Below the pieces are notes generated by a model. It had not been told where the DNA came from. It saw only the letters and a list, made by a program, of their open reading frames with translations, and searched no databases. A program made the position numbers and the translations under genes. Shown here in pieces: positions 29,701 through 41,700 of a stretch of 64,000 nucleotides of DNA; position 1 is the stretch's first letter; each line of letters opens with the position of its first letter. Location of the stretch: assembly GCA_963989245.1 (NCBI GenBank), contig OZ022354.1, positions 1,454,501 through 1,518,500 on the forward strand, written 5' to 3'. This DNA comes from Nansenia antarctica. Taxonomy: Eukaryota; Chordata; Actinopteri; Argentiniformes; Microstomatidae.

Positions 29701-32700
29701 CCCCCCCCGTCCCCCCCACCCTGTAGGACTCTGGTCTCTGACCTACGAGCAGCAGCTGACCACGCCTCTCCACATCACGGCGGGCCGGGGGTTTTCTGAC
29801 TGCCTGAGGCACCTGCTTCTGCGCGGGGCGGACGTGGAGCTGGCCCCCGGGGGGACCGCCGCCCTGCACGAGGCCTGCGAGAGCAGCCAGCCCCGCTGTG
29901 TGGAGCTGCTCCTCTCCCACGGCGCCAACGCCAACGTCATGAGCGAGGACGGCCTCATGCCACTGCACATGTGCACCAGCCCAGAGTCCCTGGAGTGAGT
30001 CCAGCCCGTCCAGCTAATAAGGGAACCTGAATTTGAATTCAACAGGGCAGCTGTGGCGCAGGAGGTAGAGCTGCTGTCTAATGATCGCAAGGTTGGCAGA
30101 TCGGCGGGTCGAGCCCTGGCTGGCCACATGTCGAAGTGTCCTTGGGCAAGACACTGAACCCCAAATTGTTCCCAGTGAGCGGGCCGGCGCCTTGCATGGT
30201 AGCTAGCCGCCATTGGTGTGTGAATGTGTGTGTGGATGGGTGAATGAGAGGCCGTTGTAAAGTGCTTTGGATTAAGGCGCTATATAAGTGCAGTCCATTT
30301 TTTCCAAATCAATTCAGACTTTTTTTTTTACATTTCATGAATGCTCTGTTCACAATTGTATGCTCTTGAAAACAAACAAAGTAAAAAATAAAATAAAAAA
30401 ATAAAAAAGTACAGAGGAGCGGCTTCACTTCTGGGGCCACCAGAACCTTCCACATTCATTTTCTCTGTCCGGATTTCTTTCTAGTAATTATTATAAATTC
30501 AGTGTTCAGTGAATGTCTAAAAGGAATTTCCCTGATTGTTAATCCAGCCAATATCTTATCTTCTTATATATATAATATCTTCTATCTTATCTTATCTGGC
30601 AAAACTGTATAAAAAAAATATACGAAAATGATCTTGTAACTTGTAAACTTGTAACTTTAAAAGTCACAATGGTTGCTTTTCAGGAATACAAGTCATTTGA
30701 AATCAGTGATTAATCTCACAAATTGTTGAATGGGTGCGTTCATGCTTTGAAATGGTATGAATTGCCACTCGTAAAATGCCTCTGGCGAAATGTGCAAGGA
30801 ATTATAAAGTGGACCCAGCAACTACATTACGTCTGCTCCTCTGCACTGTGTAGACCTGAGAAGACTGCTCCTCTGCACTGTGTAGACCTGAGAAGACTGG
30901 AGAGGTGTAAACAACATGGTCATATTACTGTAGCTTCATCTAACGATATTGGCCGTTTTTATCATACTTTTTACACCCATCCAATCCTCTCAGTTCTACA
31001 CATGTAAATAGGGGGTAGGGGCTAAAGGTTAATTTGGGATTCAGGGTGAGACTAGAGTTTACAGTGCTTGTACAGTAGCTCTGTCTATAGCCTTATATCA
31101 TATGTGACACGGTCTGGTGAAAGGGGTAACAAGTCGGCAGCCGATTTAATGTTCAGACAATGACACATCGCTAGTCAACTAACACAGCTTCTTTAGTGAG
31201 CCTTCTAACAATGTAAAGTAGTGTTGTAGTTAACTAGGTAGCAGTGGGGATTACTCACCGAATTCATTACATTGCACTATTTTGGCTTGACTAGCGAGTT
31301 TGCATCGTGATTTTCAACAACGTCGACACAACAAACACAACAATGTATTTCCGCGTTTCAAAACGAACGTGAACGTTTTGATGGGTTGCCGACTTGTTCC
31401 CCCTTTTCACCAGACCGTGTCACATACCTGCAGAGCCAGAGAGAACATTCCCTTTTTTTTACATTTGACCTGCTTATTGGGTCTACAGATGTGCCAAATA
31501 CCTCCTCAAGTTTGGTGCCGCAATCAATGGGCGGAGTCTGGAGGAGGATGACACGCCTCTCCACGTGGCGGCCAGGCACGGCCTCCTGGGCCACACAGAG
31601 CTGTACCTGCGCTACGGCGCCGCTCTGGACAAGCACAACCACGAAGGCCACACGCCGCTCAATGCTGCCTGCTCCCAGCCGCAGGAGCTGCAAGACCTAG
31701 ACCGCTACCACCAGGTAAGACCTAGACCGCTACCACCAGGTAAGACCTAGACCACCAGGTAAGACCTAGACCACCAGGTAAGACCTAGACCGCTACCACC
31801 AGGTAAGACCTAGACCACCAGGTAAGACCTAGACCACCAGGTAAGACCTAGACCACCAGGTAAGACCTAGACCACCAGGTAAGACCTAGACCGCTACCAC
31901 CAGGTAAGACCTAGACCACCAGGTAAGACCTAGACCACCAGGTAAGACCGCTACCACCAGGTAAGACCTAGACCACCAGGTAAGACCTAGACCACCAGGT
32001 AAGACCTAGACCACCAGGTAAGACCTAGACCACCAGGTAAGACCTAGACCACCAGGTAAGACCTAGACCACCAGGTAAGACCTAGACCGCTACCACCAGG
32101 TAAGACCTAGACCACCAGGTAAGACCTAGACCACCAGGTAAGACCTAGACCACCAGGTAAGACCTAGACCACCAGGTAAGACCTAGACCACCAGGTAAGA
32201 CCTAGACCACCAGGTAAGACCTAGACCACTACCACCAGGTAAGATTTAACACTAGAACAGCCATGGGTGGGGCCATTTAACACTAGAACAGCCATGGGTG
32301 GGGTCATTTAACACTAGAACAGCCATGGGTGGGGTCATTTAACACTAGAACAGCCATGGGTGTGGTCATTTAACACTAGAACAGCCATGGGTGGGGTCAT
32401 TTAACACTAGAACAGCCAAAAAACATTTAGTGAGTCAAATCGTCAAATTTTGTAAAAGTTTGTGGTGCGACGGATTATTGCATCACAATGGGATAATTGG
32501 GAAAACTTCAACTGGTCTATCTAAATTAATTGAGTCACTCATAACGGGAAGAGAGACTGGAGCATACATTTTACACGCGTCTTTCGGTCATAGACAGCTA
32601 GCTTGCTGAGCATCAACTAATTTTCCATAACGTAAAAAGGAGGCGGTTGGTTGTGGGTCTACGAGATTCTGCAGTCTCACAATGAAATGAGAGTTCAACT

Positions 32701-35700
32701 TGGTCAACAGTTGAGGCTTTAGTGTACAGGAGGACCGCTCCAGACAACTTACTTCAGGTTGAACAGACAGGAGTTTGACGTGGATCTGGGAGAGATTGGA
32801 GCCGTCGTCTCCAAGATGCCAACCACATTGCGAGAGTATAAAATATGTGCTTTAAGGAGGGTATTCAGGGCTGCCAAGTTTCACCAAAAGTTTGGAGTGA
32901 GATTTTTTGGCGGTAGAGCGACCCAAAACTGTGCACGTTTTGGCAGCGGCGGCCCCTCTCTCCCACCCAATTATTTGTGCTAGTTTCCTGCAATTTTACA
33001 TGTTGTTCATAATAAACCAGCACAAGAAATGAAAATAATTAACATTTTATAAAACAATAAAAAATTTCAGACAATATATCATATTTATGAAATCTTAATA
33101 AACAAATACAGTAGCCTACAGACTCTAAAAGAAAAATTGGCCCCATCAACAGGACTCAGCCCCTTGGTCAGCAGCAGAAAGACCCTTGGTCATCATCTTA
33201 TATACAGTGCATTGCTCATAGATGGTTATCATGTTATACAGTACATACCAGGGTTTTTCCTGGGTCAGAATGAGGGCTTGGTGGTGGGTGATTTTGTGCG
33301 CGCACAGCGCGCCCACATTTTTTTTGAGGGACCCCCAATTGTTGTATTTGTATTGTAAATTGTAATTATTAATAATAATTATTATTATTAATGTACCTGG
33401 TTATGTTACAGTAGAGAAACAAAAAACTGTTACCAAAACTGAGTATTTACTAGCTAAGATTGGCAAAAGATTGGCGTGGTGCAACCGAAATTAGTAAACA
33501 ACTAGTTTGAAACTAGCTAGTAACAACTAGGGGTTTAGTTAGTTAGTTAGTCCTCTTCACCCCGTTGAGGGGCATAGGGCGTCCACCAGAGCTCTCCATC
33601 TCACTCTCTTTTGGGCCTGGGCCTTTGTTTCTTGCCAGCTCACCCCGATGTTCTTCAGGTCTTGGAGTGTGGAACGTCTCCAGGTGTTTTTCGGCCTTCC
33701 AACTTTCCTCTTCCCCTGCGGGTTGTAGTCCAAGGCCTGTCTAGTAATGTTGTTGGAGTCCTTCCTAAGGGTGTGCCCTATCCAGCTCCACTTTCTCCTT
33801 TTGATGGTGGTAACTATGCTGTCCTGGTTTGTTATTCTCCACAGCTCTTCATTTGTGATTCTGATGGGCCACCACAGCTTGACTAGGGGTTTAGTAACTA
33901 CTAAATGCCTGCATTTAGTAATGACTTACGCCATATTGGTGCAACCCAGTCCAGTAGGCTACCAGATACGATGTTGTAATGTATGCACATATTTTGCTAC
34001 CACGGTTGCCAGACGGAATTGACAATGTCCAGCCCAACCGGTCTAAAAGCTGCCGAATCCACCCGTCCAGTGTGACCAAAAGTAGCCCAATTTGGCAACA
34101 CTGCTTGCTACGTTCTTGCAGCTCGCGTGAACACAGGTTCTTCCATCAGCACTCGCCTGCCGCTTCGATTGCATTACTCAAGTTAACGCGCGTGCAGAAA
34201 GATGCCACGAAACTCATGTCCGGTAGCTTTCTTTCAAGGAATTTCAAAAATAAAAGTCCCGTAAAACAATTGTTATTTCTCGCCGTGAGAAATAGAGATG
34301 CGGCGTGAGAGCGCGAGAACTGGTTGAAATGCGTGAGTCTCACGGTGATTGCGTGAGACTTGGCAGCTCTGCAGGGTATTGTAGTGCCAAAAAACGAGAG
34401 TCGTAGGCGGAGCGGAGACATTTCGGAGCTAGCATCAAAACACTAGTCTATTAGGGTACTGTACTGTTATAAACTGTTTAATAACAGCTTCCAATACAAA
34501 CGGAACCAAATTAATTGTAACAGTTGTTTGTTTCTACCTGGCTGGCCTGGCCCTGGCTCACAAACAAAGAGGTGGCTAGCTGGCTAGCTAACATTTCGGA
34601 GCTAGCATCAAAACACTAGTCTATTACGTTACTGTACTCTTATAAACTGTTTAATAACAGCTTCCAATACAAACGGAACCAAATTAATTGTAACAATAGT
34701 TTGAAAAACATTAGTGTAACATACATAATACATACATGCAGGGCCGTTTGGGAGATATGCGAGGCCCTGTGCGAAGTCAGATTTGCGAGGCCTTTTATAA
34801 TGATGTAGGCTACTATTATAACCGCGCGACACGCACGCACCGATGAATGAATGAATGAAAGCTTTATTTCGAACATGTGAAAAAAGAAATAGTTATAACA
34901 ACAAAAAACAAAACAAAAACAAGAAAAAACTAAACAAAAACAAGAAAAAACTAAACAAAACAAAAAACACTATTTACTTAACATGTCCGAAAAGGAGTAG
35001 GAAGAAGCATAAACATATTTAATCCTACCCCTTCTCCAATAATCAGAGATTAATAATTAATAATCTGCAGTTAACTTCAATATTAATATCATATTTTTAA
35101 AATTAAATCACATTTATTTACGTATTTACATATTTACCAACAATAGAAAACAGATAATGTAAATAAACAAATAATCTGTGAAAACAACTGGGCCATATTC
35201 CACTAACGGTGGCTTAATATAGCTGCGCTATAATTAAATGCGGCGCTCAGGGACCTCGAGATTGGTATTCAAGCCTCAGGTGATTCCTCGAATGAGGATC
35301 AGCCTTGTGTCATCAGTGTTCACAGAAGACAGGCTTACAAATCTTCGATATGGGCGCGTGCTGCTGGCAAGTGTCGATCTGTCGAAATGAAGATACTCCA
35401 CTCTGCAGGGGTACTACATTTGCGCAGCATTCCGAATTATTGATTTTTATGAAGACGGAAAAATAAGATGTAAAATAGTGCAATACTGCCGCAATTAACA
35501 AGGCGAGGGAAATGGTTTGGCAAGAAATTGCTGACCGATTAAATGCGTAGGTCATACTAGCCCCAGTTATTGTTATATGTTCATATTTTAATAAATGAAT
35601 ATTTACTACTGTGGTGATATCAGCAGCAGGCTACAAACTGTCATATCGCCACAATGGCCTAGTGGTATCGACCGCTGCCATAGGATTTATTCGTCATTTT

Positions 35701-38700
35701 ATATCGGTGGTTCAAATCCCTCTTCAGGCGCACTTTTTACTGCATTTCGTTGTCTGAATCTAATCTAAAATCTCATCTAAAAAAGTATGTAGGCTATAAA
35801 ATTATGGTGCAGGCTAATTTACAAGAACTGACACGATTACAATGGTGTTTGAAACCTTTGCATGAAATCTTCGGTTAAATGTAAAAAAAAAAAAATGAAT
35901 GACTTAGTCAAGTCTCGAACCCGCAACCTTTGGAACTCGAGTCCGCAGCCTTAACCACTACGCCAACCAGACCGCTGTGATGATAGCAATGCAAGTTGAG
36001 ACAATTACTTCTTTTTTTTTTTACACTCTTTTCTTTATCGATCTATCTATCACACTTTCAAAATATCAAGTTATCTATCACACAATCAAACTATCTATCG
36101 ATCGATCACACTTTCAAAATATCAAATTATCTATCTATCACACAGTCAAACTATCTAATCAAACTATCTAATCTATCTATCTCGTGTGAAGTGGGAACTA
36201 ATATTTCCTAAAAGACACATGAGGAACTTTCGTTCAGGGTTTAGTTTCCGCCTGTGAGCCTTTTTTGACGCACGGATGACTATAGCCTGTGTTTTAGCCT
36301 GGTCGGGACCAGGCTAATTATATCTGACTCAGAAGGAGCTCAACCAAGCAGCGAATTATTTGAGCCACATTGATGGCACCGAAAGCAAGCTAACATTTTC
36401 GAGGCTTAGAACTTTATCGAGGCTTAGAACTTTATCGAGCTTTGTGGAATATGGCCCTGGTGACTATCAAAGCCCTTCTTCCTCCTCGTACCTGGTGAAA
36501 ACCATGTTTTTATACCGCTTTTTGAACTGGGTCATGCTTGGACAACGCTTTAGCTCCACACTCAATCCGTTCCACAGCTTCACTCCACATATAGAAATAC
36601 AAAAACTTGTTAACGTTGTACGTACATAAATATGTTTTAAATGTAACTCCCCCCCTCAAATTATAACTCCCATCTCTATCAAAAAACAATTTTTGAATAT
36701 TCCCAGGGAGTAGGTTGGTATTTGCTTTATACATTATTTGTGCTGTTAGGAGGTGGACCAGATCTGTGAATTTTAATGTTTTTGATTTTAAGAATAATTA
36801 ATTTGTGTGATCTCTATAACCGGAATTATGAATTAACCTTATGGCTCTTTTTTTGCAATATTAATAGTGATTGTAGTCTACATTTATAAGTGTTGCCGAT
36901 ATATTGAAAGAAATGCGCTCACATGCTGTGCTGATAGACAATAGAATATCTACTTATTTAGATAGTTGACAACCATGTTTGTTTCATTTCAAACCTTTTA
37001 TACTCGTAAAGGATTAGGATTTAGGATAAAGCAGTCATCATACCCAACATTAAATACGCACAAGCCATTATTGACATGAATAGAGATGTTACTCACCACC
37101 ATGTAGGCCTATCCTTTATGTTGAAAAGCTTACAGCAAAAGCAAAAAGACATATCCCGTTTTTGACATATCCCGTTTTTTCCCCATTTGGTAGTTTTCTG
37201 AGAAATAAAGTTTCACTAGTTTCTGTTCTCATTATTTTTAGGATAACTAAATCCAGGTTTCATCTTTGGGGGACCTCTTCTAATGATCACATCTGTAACA
37301 GTAGAGTGTACCGGCCAATTACCAGGATCATTATCATACATGACATCTGACACCGTAGGCTCGTCTTGCGTTCCATCACCTGTGGCTGCGTCCATGTCAA
37401 TTAGCTTCTCAACACTTGGCTAGAACAGTTTGGGAAAAAGGTTTTATCTGACAGACTTTAATGGTCAGTCTTACCTGTAACTGCCTCCATCGTTAACACC
37501 GTCGTGTAGTATAACAGTTTAAAACGTTCAAAGTAATATATAAACATATAAAACTATATGAATATAGAATTGAACTGAAGTCCTTTATGTTGTGTGTCTT
37601 TAATCCCCGCGGTGAAACTGTCATATCGGCTCGCGCTGGCGCAGCGCAAAGCCCGCCAAAGCAGCCTGTAAACAGGGTTGCCAGATGGGATTGACATATT
37701 CCTGCCTAACCACAGTGTAAAAACCACTAAATCCATAAAAAAAAAAAGCCCAAAACCTTAGATTATCAGAAAAACTCTATTTACTATTGTGCAGGTGCCC
37801 AAATGCTCCCCCCCCCCCCCCCCCCCCAGCCCAGTGTGATCAAAAGTAGCCCCATTACATGGTAACCCGCCCCACCTGGCAACCTTGGTCTCGCGGTCTA
37901 TCGGGAGATTGTGTTACTGTAGAGCAGAGCTGTTACAGGCCCTTGTACTTTCCTGACGTAAAAAATAAAAAGCTAGCTAGCTAAACACAACGTTATTCTG
38001 AGGTACTTTTGCTAGAGGAGTTTTTTGTCCTGTGGTAGGCTACCTGCTTCAGTACCACGGACAGCTCCAAGTACGACATTGAGCTCTATGTCAATACAAC
38101 CCAACTTGTGTCCTCAATAAGTTTATTAAAGCCGCTAGCAGATGTGGACAAATTAAGCTAATTAGCTATACTTACCCATAATTGATGATTGTCGTAAGAG
38201 AATATAGGTCCTGATTCAAAAATTCCCGCTATGAACGTCTCTATTAATAACCGCACGCTCCTCGCGCTCGGTGGAGCGGGTAGAACGTGACGTTGACGCA
38301 ACGCTAGGTGGAGCCATATAAATGCAGGGCTCTCAAGTTTTGAACAGAGTTCAGAGTGAGATTTTGGCGGCGGCGGGGGGGGGACGGGGGTCTGATCTGA
38401 TTAATGACATCAATTTGTAAAAAAAATAAAATAAAAAATCACACACACACAGTCTCAGCGTCAAAGGATATGGTCTTCTCCCACGTCGACCAGTCTGGAG
38501 CCACTTCCAGATGTGAATGATCAATTCAAATGATCTGTCCTCTCCTGTGTAGCGAGCATCTGAATCAATAGCTCCAGTCAGCCTGTGTCGTTGGAATCAG
38601 AACGTTGTTTGTTGTAGCGGGAATATCAAAATGTTACCCGGATACAGCAATGCTATTATTTTCTGATTGGCTGTTCGGTAGCTATATTTTTTTTGTTGAT

Positions 38701-41700
38701 TAGCTGGTGCGTGGCCTTCTGAACTCTAGGGGAACCAGAGGGAACTGACTTGATTCTCTACCTGTTCTATTGTTAAAAAAAATGCGGCGCAACTAGGTGG
38801 GCGTTAACCTGGTAATTTCTCTGCGTGAGAAATACAAGGTGTGGCGTGTGAGCATGTGAACGGGTTGAAATGCGTGTGTCTCACGCCCAATGCGTGAGAC
38901 TTGTGAGCCCTGTTTTTATATAAGGACTGTTGCTAAGAATCTCCCTGTCCTCACAGTCTACAGGTATGCTAGATTTTAGATACAGTATATGATTGACTAT
39001 GAGTATCACATGTGTGAACATTTAGAAATGTATTAAAGGCAAAAATAATAATATGGTCCCTTGCCTGGCGCTTTGGAGGGCCTCGCCAGCCAGGTTTATT
39101 TTTATTTATTTATTTTTACCCTGCCTCACGCGAGGCCCTCCAAAGCGCGAGGCCCTGTGCCACCGCCCCAGCTAGCCCCCCCTAAAAGCGGCCCTGCATA
39201 CATGCAATTTCAAATTACAAATATAGTGTTGTCAGGGCTTGACATTAATGTTAATGTTAATGTTAATTTTATTTATAATGCGCCCCCCATCCAACTTTTA
39301 CATCGGCCCGGGGCGCAGCCCGGGTAAAGGAACAGATAAAGACAAAGACAAGGAACACAGAAAGCAATCAGACATAGACGACTTAAACGTAAATCTCAGG
39401 CATACAATTCACAACAAATAGGGAGTAGACTTAGGGAATATCATTTAGGAAGAGGTGGGTTTTTAACTTGGCTCTAAAGGAGTCCAGAGTGGGGGCAAAC
39501 TTGATGGCAGAAGGGAGCGCGTTCTATCACCGCAAAGGCACGGTCACCCATCCTCTTGAGGTTGGTACGTGGGACCCTCAGGCTGAGTTGGACGTCGGAC
39601 CTGAGCCTGGGTCTGGGCCTTGAGGAGGTAGACTGGTCCAGGAGGTCCTTGATGTAGGGTGGGGCGAGACTGTTGAGAGCTTTAAAAACAAAGGTGCAGA
39701 TTTTGAACTTCACTCTCTTCTTCACTGGGAGCCAGTGAAGGGAGATGAGGACAGGGGAGATGTGGTCCCTCATTTTGGTGCCTGACACCAGCCTGGCAGC
39801 GGCATTTTGGACTAGCTGCAGGTGGTAGATGGTCTTATCAGGAAGTCCAGCATAGAGTGAGTTGCAGTAGTCAAGCCTAGATGAGATTAGCATGAGGACG
39901 ACCCTCCTCAGGTCGCTGGGGGTGAGGAAGGACTTGATCTTGGCTATGATGCGTAGTTGGTAGAAACATGCCTTCCCGACGGAGCTCACTTGTCAGTCAA
40001 GGTTAAGCTCTGAGTCAAAGATGACACAGAGGTTCTTGACATGTGGTCTGACAAGGGTGGACAGGCTTCCCATGTTGGTGCTGAGCTGAGTGATGGCGGT
40101 GGTGTTGCCGATGAGGAGGATTTCCCCCTTGCTCTCATTCAGCTGTAGGAAGCTCTGGGCCATCCACTCCTTCCCATCGCGGAGGCAGTCCATCAGGCGC
40201 TTCAGATCGGCGGGGTCGTCAGTGTTGATTAACAGGTAGAGCTGGGTGTCGTCCGCATAGCAGTGGAATGAGATCTTGTAGCGTTGAGGGATTAGACATA
40301 GGGGGAGCATGTAGAGGGAGAACAAGATGGGACCGAGGATGGAGCCCTGAGGGACCCCACAGGTGAGGTTGGCTTGTCTGGAGGAGCTGTCTGCTATGTG
40401 GACGGCGTGGGTTCTATTTCTGAGGTAGGACTTAAACCACGACAAAGCGGTGTCGGTGATGCCAACCTCCAGCTGGAGGCGATCGAGGAGGATGGCGTGG
40501 TCTATAGTGTCAAAAGCTGCGCTGAGGTCCAGGAGGACCAGGGCAGCACATTTCCTGGAGTCTGCGATGAGGAGGAGGTCGTTCCAAACCTTTAAAAGTG
40601 CCGACTCAGTGCTATGGCCAGGTCTGAAGCCAGACTGAAACTTCTCCAGGATGTTGTTCTGTTGGAGGTAGGGCCACAGCTGGCTGAGGACAGCCTTTTC
40701 CAGGAGCTTGGACACAACTGGGAGCTTGGAAATAGGTCTGTAGTTACTGGGGTTGGAGGGGTCCAGGTTGGGTTTCTTAAGGAGAGGCTGGACCACTGCT
40801 TGTTTGAGGCTGGGCGGAACAATGCCAGTGGCCAGCGAGCTACATTAAGCTTTTTCAGTGAACTTATCTATAACTTTGCATACCTGCATTCTTATGAATA
40901 TGTTGGTTTTGTTTATACATGCTTTAGGGAGGGTATTAAGTTATTTAACATGATGGCATATTTTACATGTGAATAAAATATTACTAAAAAGGTATTATCA
41001 TTGTTGTTATTTGTATTTTGTACTGTGCAGCCAAAAAGGCTATCGTAAATCTTTGAGCAAGTAACTTATTTATACTTATAATATATACTATACTATATAT
41101 ATTATATTAGTTTACTCAAAGATCTACGATAGTGTTTTTGGCTGCACGGGGTTGCCAGATTTCTAGCACGACTGAATGACCAGCCAAATTGTACACACGT
41201 TGTATAGACACTGTCCACTGAAAACCGGACATCTGGCAACCCAAAATTAATATTTACTCTACTGTACGTACGTTGTTAAGTGAAATGCATTATATATGTC
41301 CTCAGTTGAATATATTGTGTTTATCCTATGCCCAGGTTAATGAGGGGATGCAGTGCTGTTGTTGTACCACTGGGGGGCGCTGCATAAGACTGCAGGCTTG
41401 TGTGTTGTTAATATTGTAGCGAACGGGAACTTGGTAGTGTAACTCGCCCCATGCGGGGGTCGAACCCCGATCTCCCGCATAACCGCCGGCCGCGCTAACC
41501 ACAACACCAAGAGAGTTAACTCCATTGGTGGAGCTGCTAACGGACCTCATACAGGTTCGTTACAATAATGTGTTGATGCACTTGTCCGAGTTGTTGTCTA
41601 CCATTCTAAGTTAGCTCGGCTGAGCGAAAGAGTTTTATTCCTTTGGGTGAGGAGAAAATAAAACCATGCCCGAGGGCAAAACAGTTCATCGTCTCAGATA

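Larger units (their letters stand above)
32866..34372 (+). mobile_element. hAT-type non-autonomous transposon
   Basis: Ends CAGGGCTGCCAAG and CTTGGCAGCTCTGC, flanked by the identical 8-bp duplication AGGGTATT (32858-32865 and 34373-34380), diagnostic of hAT elements. Subterminal parts (GTGAGATTTTTTGGCGG; GCGTGAGACTTGG) match the element at 38325-38912. It holds a nested LINE piece and a small TIR element. No transposase. Confidence 0.85.
35191..36456 (-). mobile_element. TIR DNA element, copy 2 (intact, empty of LINE)
   Basis: GGCCATATTCCAC (35191-35203) and its exact inverse GTGGAATATGGCC (36444-36456) are flanked by CTG on both sides (35188-35190, 36457-36459). At 1266 bp it is the inverted counterpart of the element at 1210-7965, and shows what that copy looked like before the LINE came in. 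It carries the tRNA-like modules at about 35647-35735 (plus strand) and 35906-35980 (minus strand) and an ATCT-type microsatellite (about 36035-36180). No protein. Confidence 0.82.
34846..36900 (-). mobile_element. LINE 3' region, antisense, split by the TIR element
   Basis: GAATGAATGAATGAAAGCTT plus AACATGTCCGAAAAGGAGTA at the left, and after the TIR element TGGACAACGCTTTAGCTCCA and CATATAGAAATACAAAAACTTG, form a non-coding LINE tail of a type common in fish. The outer right limit is approximate. Confidence 0.45.
34739..39196 (+). mobile_element. Large hAT-type element carrying several nested insertions
   Basis: The left end CAGGGCCGTTT and right end AAAAGCGGCCCTG are inverse and flanked by the identical 8-bp duplication CATACATG (34731-34738 and 39197-39204). 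The 4.46-kb interior has a LINE 3' part (antisense), the TIR element copy 2, a GGTTGCCAGA element and a second hAT element. No hAT transposase was recognised. Confidence 0.8.

Noticed and set aside
29452..29998. Extended 5' frames running into asb10 exon 2
   Set aside because: They read through a SINE, a LINE tail and poly-C; a clear acceptor at 29726 defines the exon start.
35647..35980. Functional tRNA genes
   Set aside because: A- and B-boxes are present but acceptor and T stems do not pair properly, and the sequences are parts of a transposon.
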